Source of the DNA: Kitasatospora sp. NA04385
Lineage (GTDB): Bacteria; Actinomycetota; Actinomycetes; Streptomycetales; Streptomycetaceae
Reading direction: 5' to 3'
Assembly (NCBI RefSeq): GCF_013364235.1
Contig: NZ_CP054919.1
Coordinates: 1,089,489-1,153,488, forward strand
Length of the DNA stretch: 64,000 bases
Position numbers and translations under genes: made by a program. Of the stretch, positions 58,684-64,000 are shown one piece after another (the first letter of the stretch is position 1; the number at the start of each line of letters is the position of its first letter). The notes beneath the pieces are model-generated. The model saw only the letters and a list, made by a program, of their open reading frames with translations, was not told the origin of the DNA and did not search any database.

Positions 58684-60801
58684 ATGCTGTTCCGCAGCAG
58701 ATCAGCCGGACCTCGTCGGCGGCGCCCGCTCGCCGCGACGGCCTCGGCCGCCCTCGCACTGGCGGCCGCCGCCCTGCCGCTGTCCGCCCCCGTCGCCTCG
58801 GCCGCCGACCCGGCCCCCGCCGGCGACACGGCGGTGACGGTCAACGCGAGCGCGGGCCTGGGCGCCGTCGGCGCCGCCGCGCTCGGCGTCAACACCGCCA
58901 TCTGGGACGCGCACATGAACGACCCCCGGGTGGTGTCGCTGTACCGGCAGGCCGGGGTCGGCGCGCTGCGCTACCCCGGCGGCTCGTACTCGGACATCTA
59001 CCACTGGGTCGACAACACCGCGCCGGGCGGCTACGTCGCCCCGGGCACCGGCTTCGACGCCTTCATGGGGACGGTGAAGGCGTCCGGCGCGCAGCCGATC
59101 CTGATCGCCAACTACGGCTCCGGCACCGCCCAGGAGGCCGCCGACTGGGTGCGGTACGCCAACGTCACCAAGGGATACGGGGCGAAGTACTGGGAGATCG
59201 GCAACGAGATCTACGGCAACGGCGTCTACGGCAACGGCTGGGAGAACGACGCCCACGCCGACAAGTCGCCCGACCAGTACGCCCGGGAGGTCAAGGCGTA
59301 CGCGGCGGCGATGAAGGCGGTCGACCCGACCGTCAGGATCGGCGCGGTGCTGACCATGCCGGGCAACTGGCCGGACGGCATCGTGGCGTCCGGCGACAGC
59401 GGCGACTGGAACCACACCGTGCTGGCCGCCGTCGCGCACGACGTCGACTTCGTCAGCGTCCACTGGTACCCGAACGCGGGCGGCGGCGACCAGGCGCTGG
59501 CCGCCGTGCGCCAACTGCCGGGCGAGCTGCGCGAGGTGCGCAACCTGCTGGACCGGTACGCGGGCGCCGACTCGCCGAACATCGGCATCGCGATGACCGA
59601 GGTCAACTCCGAGTCCGGCAACGGCGCGCTGACCAGCCGCCCGAACGGCCTGTTCGCGGCCGAGGCGATGAGCACCGCGCTGGAGAACGGCGTCTTCAGC
59701 GTCGACTGGTGGGACACCCACAACGGCGTCGGCCCGATCACCACCGTGGGCGGCGAGACCGACTACGGCGACATGGGCCTGCTGTCCAGCGGCGGCTGCA
59801 ACGGGAACGTCTGCGAACCCGCCGTGAACACCCCGTTCGCGCCGTACTACGGCATCGAGTCGCTGGGCGCGCTCAGCGACCCGGGCGACACCATGCTGGC
59901 CTCCGCCGCGTCCGGCTCCGAGGTCTCCTCGCACGCGGTGCTGCGCGCCGACGGCGACCTCAGCGTGCTGCTGCTGAACAAGAGTTCCGGCACGGCGCAC
60001 ACCGTGGACCTGCGCTACCAGGGCTTCACCGCCGACGCCTCGGCCCCCGCCGTCCGGCGCTGGGCGCCCGGCGACGACGGGCTGGTCGACGCGACCGGCA
60101 CCGCCACCTCCTCCTCGGTGACCCTGGCCCCGTACTCGATCACCGTGCTGACCGTGCACCCGAAGCCCGGCACCGGCCCGTCCTCCGCGACCGTCGGCGC
60201 CCCCGGCACGCCGCGCACCACCTCGGTCGGCGCCGGCACCGTCGCGCTGAGCTGGCCCGCCGCGACCGGCGCGGTGGACCGCTACGAGGTGTACGAGCAG
60301 CTCGGCACCACCGTGCAGCTGCTCGGCTCGTCCACCGGCACCTCGGCCACCCTCTACAACCTGCCGCCCGGCTCCCGGCACACCGTCAACGTGCTGGCCC
60401 GCGACCGGGCCGGGCACCTCTCCCGCCCGTCCGCCCCGCTGACCTTCACCACCGGCACCCCCGGCGACAGCACCTGCACCGTCTCGTACCAGGTCACGGC
60501 GGGCTGGGGCAACGGCTTCGTCGCCAGCGTGGTGGTGAGCAACCCCGGCCCGGCGAACCTCGACGGCTGGACGCTGGACTTCGACTGGCCCTCCACCGGG
60601 CAGTCCGTCGGCTCGTGGTGGAACGCGAACGTCACCTCCACCGGGCAGCACGTCCGGGTCACCAACGGCGAGTACAACGGCCACCTGGCGCCGAACGGCG
60701 GCAACTCGGCCGACTTCGGGTTCGTCGGCAACAACAACGGCGCCAACCCGTCGCCCACGGTGTTCCGCCTGAACGGGACGGTCTGCCGCACCCTCGGCTG
60801 A
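58684..60801 (+). CDS. Secreted glycoside hydrolase (arabinofuranosidase-like, clan A) with FnIII and CBM2
   Basis: A 705-residue secreted enzyme. Signal peptide 1-40 (cut near APVASA), a catalytic (beta/alpha)8 domain with beta-sandwich (45-490), fibronectin III (about 505-593) and a C-terminal CBM2 cellulose-binding module (597-705; CTVSYQVTAGWGNGFVASVV and Trp-rich faces, Cys pair at both ends). The acid/base Glu175 lies in KYWEIGNEIYG and the likely nucleophile Glu306 in GIAMTEVNSESG, the clan A arrangement of GH51/GH39-type enzymes. LRYPGGSYSDIYHW is the typical second strand. The substrate is a plant polysaccharide; a CebR box at the promoter ties it to cellulose-derived signals. ATG at 58684 after GGGAGGA. 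Confidence 0.88.
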   Translation: MLFRSRSAGPRRRRPLAATASAALALAAAALPLSAPVASAADPAPAGDTAVTVNASAGLGAVGAAALGVNTAIWDAHMNDPRVVSLYRQAGVGALRYPGGSYSDIYHWVDNTAPGGYVAPGTGFDAFMGTVKASGAQPILIANYGSGTAQEAADWVRYANVTKGYGAKYWEIGNEIYGNGVYGNGWENDAHADKSPDQYAREVKAYAAAMKAVDPTVRIGAVLTMPGNWPDGIVASGDSGDWNHTVLAAVAHDVDFVSVHWYPNAGGGDQALAAVRQLPGELREVRNLLDRYAGADSPNIGIAMTEVNSESGNGALTSRPNGLFAAEAMSTALENGVFSVDWWDTHNGVGPITTVGGETDYGDMGLLSSGGCNGNVCEPAVNTPFAPYYGIESLGALSDPGDTMLASAASGSEVSSHAVLRADGDLSVLLLNKSSGTAHTVDLRYQGFTADASAPAVRRWAPGDDGLVDATGTATSSSVTLAPYSITVLTVHPKPGTGPSSATVGAPGTPRTTSVGAGTVALSWPAATGAVDRYEVYEQLGTTVQLLGSSTGTSATLYNLPPGSRHTVNVLARDRAGHLSRPSAPLTFTTGTPGDSTCTVSYQVTAGWGNGFVASVVVSNPGPANLDGWTLDFDWPSTGQSVGSWWNANVTSTGQHVRVTNGEYNGHLAPNGGNSADFGFVGNNNGANPSPTVFRLNGTVCRTLG

Positions 60802-60852
60802 CCCGACCCGACCTGCCCCGCCCCGACCCGCCCTGCCCCGCCCTGGACCGGT

Positions 60853-60897
60853 ACGGGGTCCGGCGAGGAGGACGTCCCCCTCCTCGCCGGGCCCCGT
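60853..60897 (+). terminator. Hairpin terminator after the glycosidase gene
   Basis: ACGGGGTCCGGCGAGGAGG pairs with CCTCCTCGCCGGGCCCCGT over 19 positions with one mismatch; loop of seven bases; 52 nt past the stop. Confidence 0.75.
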
Positions 60898-60991
60898 GCC
60901 CGCACGTCACGGCCGGACGGTAGCCTCTCCCCCGACGAGAACGTTCGTGCACGCCGGGCCGGGAGGTCCGGCCGCGCCGGAGGGGGATCCC

Positions 60992-61486
60992 ATGAAACGC
61001 CGGGCCGTCGCCTGGACCGCCGCGGCCGCGGCGGTCGTCGCCGTCGCGGCCGGCACCGCGATCGCCCGCCACGGCGACGGGTCCGACCCCGCGGACGCCC
61101 TGGGCACCACTCCCGCCACCCCCTCCCCCGGCACCTCCGGCACCTCCGGCACCGGCGAGATCCTGCCCCACCCCGGCCCGGACGGGCTGCTCTGGATCGG
61201 CGACTGGATCGGCAACGGCGGTGCGGCCAGCGGCGGCGCGAGCCCCTCCGGGCAGCCGGTCACCGTCACGCTCGCCTGCCGCGGCGACCTGCCGGCCAAG
61301 GCCAAGGTCGTCTTCAGCACGGCCTCCGACGACCCGGTCGAGTTCACCGTCACCTGCCCGCCCGGCGCCACCGGCACCGGCTCGACCACGGTGCGCGCCG
61401 CGCAGGCCGGCTCCTTCGAGGTCGGCGTGACCACCTCGGACCCCGGCCTGCACTGGGGCCTGACCGTCACCCAGCCGGATTCCTGA
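60992..61486 (+). CDS. Secreted or membrane-anchored hypothetical protein
   Basis: A 164-residue protein with an N-terminal signal or anchor (MKRRAVAWTAAAAAVVAVAA, 1-26), a Thr/Ser/Pro/Gly linker (30-90) and a C-terminal beta-rich domain (90-164; QPVTVTLACRGDLPAKAKVV, EFTVTCPPGA, FEVGVTTSDPGLHWGLTVTQ) with a Cys pair. No lipobox. Family not recognised. ATG at 60992 after AGGGGG. It stands between the glycosidase terminator and the convergent acyl-CoA dehydrogenase gene. Confidence 0.72.
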   Translation: MKRRAVAWTAAAAAVVAVAAGTAIARHGDGSDPADALGTTPATPSPGTSGTSGTGEILPHPGPDGLLWIGDWIGNGGAASGGASPSGQPVTVTLACRGDLPAKAKVVFSTASDDPVEFTVTCPPGATGTGSTTVRAAQAGSFEVGVTTSDPGLHWGLTVTQPDS

Positions 61487-61584
61487 GCCGCCGAGCCGCC
61501 GAGGATCTTCCCGGACGGCGGCGGGCCCCACGAGCAACCCGGTGGGCGCCGCCACCTCGCCACCGGCCTCGCCACCGCCCCGGT

Positions 61585-63231
61585 TCACGCCCCCGGCAGG
61601 CGGTCGAGCAGCGCGGTGAAGTCGGTGGCCGGTGCCAGCGTCCCGAAGGCCAGGCCTCGGTCGGCGGCCAGCCGGGAGGCGCAGAACGCGTCGGCGACGG
61701 CGGCGGGGGCGTGCCGGACCAGCAGCGCGCCCTGCAGGACGAGCGCGGCGCGTTCGATCACCCGGCGGGCGCGCAGCTGGGCGTCCGCGGTGGGGCGCAG
61801 CTCCGCGCGCAGGTCGCGCCAGGCGGCGTCGAGCCGGGCGTCGGCGCCCGCGGCGAGGTCGATCTCGGCGGCGAAGGCGTCCAGCGCCCCGGGTTCGCGG
61901 GCCAGGGCGCGCTGGAGGTCGAGGGCGGTGACGTTGCCGGAGCCCTCCCAGATGCTGTTGAGCGGGGCCTCGCGGTAGAGCCGGGGCAGGCCGGAGGCCT
62001 CGTCGTAGCCGTTGCCGCCGAGGCACTCCAACGCCTCGGCGACGGCGGCGGGTTGGCGCTTGCAGACCCAGTACTTGGCGACGGCGGTGGCGATCCGCAG
62101 GAAGGCGCGTTCGCCGGTGTCGCCGTGCCGGGCGCGGTCGGCGGCGCCGGCCAGCCGCAGGGCGAGGGTGGTGGCGGCCTCGGACTCGAGCGCGAGGTCG
62201 GCGAGCACGTTGCGCATCAGCGGCTGGTCGATCAGCAGCGCGCCGAAGGCGGTGCGGTGGCGGGCGTGGTGGGCGGCCTGGGCGAGGGCGGCGCGGGTGC
62301 CGGCGGCGGAGCCGAGGACGCAGTCCAGCCGGGTCATGGTGACCATCTCGATGATGGTGCGCACGCCCTTGCCCTCGGGGCCGACCAGCCAGGCCACCGT
62401 GTCGTCGAACTCGGGTTCGCTGCTGGCGTTGGCGCGGTTGCCGAGCTTGTCCTTGAGGCGCTGGATCCGGAAGGCGTTGCGGCTGCCGTCGGGGAGCACC
62501 CGCGGCACGAGGAAGCAGGACAGGCCGCCGGGCGCCTGGGCGAGGACCAGGAACAGGTCGTTCATCGGCGCGCTGGTGAACCACTTGTGGCCGCGCAACC
62601 GCCAGCTGCCGTCGGGCTGTTCGGCCGCGGTGGTGGTGTTGGCGCGGACGTCGCTGCCGCCCTGCTTCTCGGTCATCCCCATGCCGGCCAGCAGGCCGCG
62701 CTTGCCCACCGGGGCGCGCAGTCCGGGGTCGTAGGCGCGGCTGGTGAGCAGGGGCTCGTACGCGGCGGCGAGGTCGGGGGCGTGGCGCAGCGCGGGGACG
62801 ACGGCGTACGTCATGGAGACCGGGCAGAGGTGTCCGGGTTCCAGGGTGGTGGCGACCATGAAGCCGGCGGCGCGGGCGACGTGGGCGCCGGGCCGAGGGT
62901 CGGCCCAGGCGGCACCGGCCAGTCCGGCGCCGACCGAGAGGTCCATCAGGTGGTGGTAGGCGGGGTGGAACTCGACCTCGTCGATCCGGTTGCCGTAGCG
63001 GTCGTGGGTGCGCAGTTCGGGTTCGTGCCGGTTGGCCTGGTCGGCCCAGTGCTGGGCCTGCTCGCTGCCGGCCAGCCGGCCGAGGCGGTGCAGTTCCTCG
63101 CGGTGCCAGCCGGCGCCCTCGCGGTCGAGGCCCTCCAGCAGGACGGCGTCCTCGGCGACGTCGTGGCCGGTCAACGGCGGCGCCTGGTTGGTGACCCGGT
63201 GGGTGGCGGCGGTGGGGCGGCTGACGGGCAC
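61585..63231 (-). CDS. Acyl-CoA dehydrogenase family protein (AidB-like)
   Basis: A 548-residue flavoprotein of the acyl-CoA dehydrogenase superfamily. Length and motifs point to the AidB/isovaleryl-like branch: GMGMTEKQGGSDVRANTT (FAD/substrate loop), HKWFTSAPMNDLFLVLAQ, RLKDKLGNRANASSEPEFDD and the late LGGNGYDEASGLPRLYREAP with NSIWEGSGNV. E. coli AidB binds DNA and limits alkylation damage, but many members are metabolic. GTG at 63231 after GGAG. The TetR-type gene 79 bp upstream on the same strand probably controls it. Confidence 0.92.
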   Translation of the reverse strand: MPVSRPTAATHRVTNQAPPLTGHDVAEDAVLLEGLDREGAGWHREELHRLGRLAGSEQAQHWADQANRHEPELRTHDRYGNRIDEVEFHPAYHHLMDLSVGAGLAGAAWADPRPGAHVARAAGFMVATTLEPGHLCPVSMTYAVVPALRHAPDLAAAYEPLLTSRAYDPGLRAPVGKRGLLAGMGMTEKQGGSDVRANTTTAAEQPDGSWRLRGHKWFTSAPMNDLFLVLAQAPGGLSCFLVPRVLPDGSRNAFRIQRLKDKLGNRANASSEPEFDDTVAWLVGPEGKGVRTIIEMVTMTRLDCVLGSAAGTRAALAQAAHHARHRTAFGALLIDQPLMRNVLADLALESEAATTLALRLAGAADRARHGDTGERAFLRIATAVAKYWVCKRQPAAVAEALECLGGNGYDEASGLPRLYREAPLNSIWEGSGNVTALDLQRALAREPGALDAFAAEIDLAAGADARLDAAWRDLRAELRPTADAQLRARRVIERAALVLQGALLVRHAPAAVADAFCASRLAADRGLAFGTLAPATDFTALLDRLPGA

Positions 63232-63260
63232 GGGAGGCTCCAGAGGGTGGGGGCGGGCGC

Positions 63261-63294
63261 TCGGACGGACGGGCGGACGGACGGACGGACGGGG
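63261..63294. repeat. Imperfect GGAC tetranucleotide repeat
   Basis: About seven CGGA/GGAC units, once interrupted by GGGC, in the gap between the TetR-type gene and the acyl-CoA dehydrogenase gene. Its length could vary by slippage and change the spacing between the two genes. Confidence 0.75.
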
Positions 63295-63310
63295 GCCGAA
63301 CGGGCCGGGC

Positions 63311-63922
63311 TCAGGCGGGTGGGGCGGCGCCCGCGCAGCGCAGGGCCATCGCGGTGAGGTCGGCGAGCAGGGCCTCGGCGGTGCCGTCCTCGGGGCCGCC
63401 GAGCGGGTCGACCAGGACCTCGCCGATCGCGCCGGTGAGCGCGGCGGCGGTGATCTCGCCGTTCTGCGCGGGCAGGGCGCCGACCGCGACGCCCTCGCGC
63501 ACCACCTCGGCGAACAGGGCGCGGTAGCGGCGGCGGAAGGCGAGCCGTTCGGCGCCGACGGCGGGTTCGGCGGGGGCGGCCAGCAGGGCGTGGGCGAGGC
63601 CGCGGTTCTCCAGGGCGCGGCGGGCGAACACCTCGACGCCGCGGGCGAGCCGTTCGACCGGGTCGCCGGGGCCGTGCAGCACTTCGCCGAGCACCTCCAC
63701 CTCGCGTCCGGCCGCGCGCCGGAACACCTCGACGGCGAGCGCCGCCTTGGACGGGAAGTGCTGGTACACCGAGCCGGCGGCGATCCCGGCGGCGTCGGCG
63801 ACGGCCGTCACGGACGCCTGTGACCAGCCCACTTCCGCGACGACCTCGGTGGCGCAGGCCACCAGGCGCTCCTTCGCGGTGGTGAGCCGGTGGATTTCGG
63901 CGGGGGTCTTGCGGTAGGCCAT
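63311..63922 (-). CDS. TetR family transcriptional regulator
   Basis: A 203-residue TetR-type repressor. The DNA-binding domain (12-62) has ASVTAVADAAGIAAGSVYQH FPSKAAL region, a standard recognition helix. The ligand domain (75-203) is helical. ATG at 63922. It lies directly upstream of the acyl-CoA dehydrogenase gene on the same strand, probably an operon, and a GTGAA-N6-TTCAC palindrome eight bases upstream of its start codon is the likely operator. An acyl-CoA or fatty acid ligand is possible from context. Confidence 0.9.
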   Translation of the reverse strand: MAYRKTPAEIHRLTTAKERLVACATEVVAEVGWSQASVTAVADAAGIAAGSVYQHFPSKAALAVEVFRRAAGREVEVLGEVLHGPGDPVERLARGVEVFARRALENRGLAHALLAAPAEPAVGAERLAFRRRYRALFAEVVREGVAVGALPAQNGEITAAALTGAIGEVLVDPLGGPEDGTAEALLADLTAMALRCAGAAPPA

Positions 63923-63929
63923 GGAAGAA

Positions 63930-63945
63930 GTGAAGCATCATTCAC
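63930..63945. promoter_or_regulatory. Inverted repeat operator of TetR gene
   Basis: GTGAA-GCATCA-TTCAC, perfect 5-bp arms, eight bases ahead of the tetR start codon. TGAATGATGCTTCA on the minus strand extends it as an imperfect palindrome. Candidate autoregulatory site. Confidence 0.5.
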
Positions 63946-64000
63946 AGCTTCCCGCCAAGGACCCCGCGGACCTCTCCGCCGAGGGCCCCCGCGGGTCCGG

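Overview
The window is a very GC-rich actinomycete chromosome segment, with nearly every wobble position G or C, GTG starts common and GGAGG-type ribosome sites. The gene set points to a streptomycete (Streptomyces, Kitasatospora or a close relative). It has rbpA behind a sigma-R type promoter, a ribE-ribM-ribBA-ribH-hisE-hisG cluster, an SsgA-like sporulation protein, a CebR box, a MalR-type operator and a CGNR regulator. It looks like core chromosome with many two- to four-gene units. I saw no rRNA, tRNA, CRISPR array, prophage or intact insertion sequence.

Layout. 0-12 kb: the end of an FtsK/SpoIIIE-type ATPase, rbpA, then fxsA, lnt, an amidase, an amidohydrolase and an Lrp regulator on the minus strand; a small zinc-ribbon-like protein, a P-loop kinase-like protein, an EccA-like AAA protein and a DUF4230 membrane protein on the plus strand. 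12-20 kb (minus): two CNNM/CorC proteins, a PH-like protein, hisG, hisE and the riboflavin operon behind an FMN riboswitch. 20-33 kb: fprA, a MacB-like ABC exporter with its TetR regulator, a CGNR regulator, a phosphodiesterase plus LysE exporter, an FtsW/RodA protein, a CtaG-like protein, DUF302 behind a CsoR-type operator, a HAD phosphatase, an ADP-ribosylglycohydrolase and an SRAP protein. 33-45 kb: an aldo/keto reductase, two tiny coupled genes sharing an NEISGG motif, an FhuF-like iron-sulfur protein, a metal-receptor-like protein, a large secreted amylase with three starch-binding modules, an MFS exporter, a hemerythrin and a PucR-type regulator. 45-57 kb: the SsgA-like protein, a MarR-controlled DrrAB-type ABC exporter, two related lipoproteins flanking a lysozyme-like protein with a WXG100-like head, a GlsB protein, a frameshifted repeat protein, an unusual polysaccharide deacetylase, a two-component system and a 2'-5' RNA ligase family protein. 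57-64 kb: a RelE/Phd toxin-antitoxin pair, a CebR-controlled cellulose-binding glycosidase, and an acyl-CoA dehydrogenase with a TetR regulator.

Working together. The riboflavin genes sit behind one riboswitch and supply flavin to enzymes such as FprA and the acyl-CoA dehydrogenase. The amylase and the CBM2 glycosidase are secreted polymer-degrading enzymes with recognisable sugar-responsive operators. Two ABC exporters are each paired with a local regulator and a palindromic operator. Many regulators and small-unit genes carry TANNNT 6-8 nt ahead of the start codon, implying leaderless mRNAs.

Most unusual: a NodB deacetylase without a signal peptide, fused to a domain resembling the N-terminus of IS110-type transposases (52934-53980); the NEISGG gene pair (33987-34528); the WXG100-like/lysozyme-like fusion (48790-49812); and the EccA-like/DUF4230 pair, about 8.5 kb from an EccC/FtsK-like ATPase end and with no other type VII gene visible. 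All identifications come from reading motifs, not from database searches.
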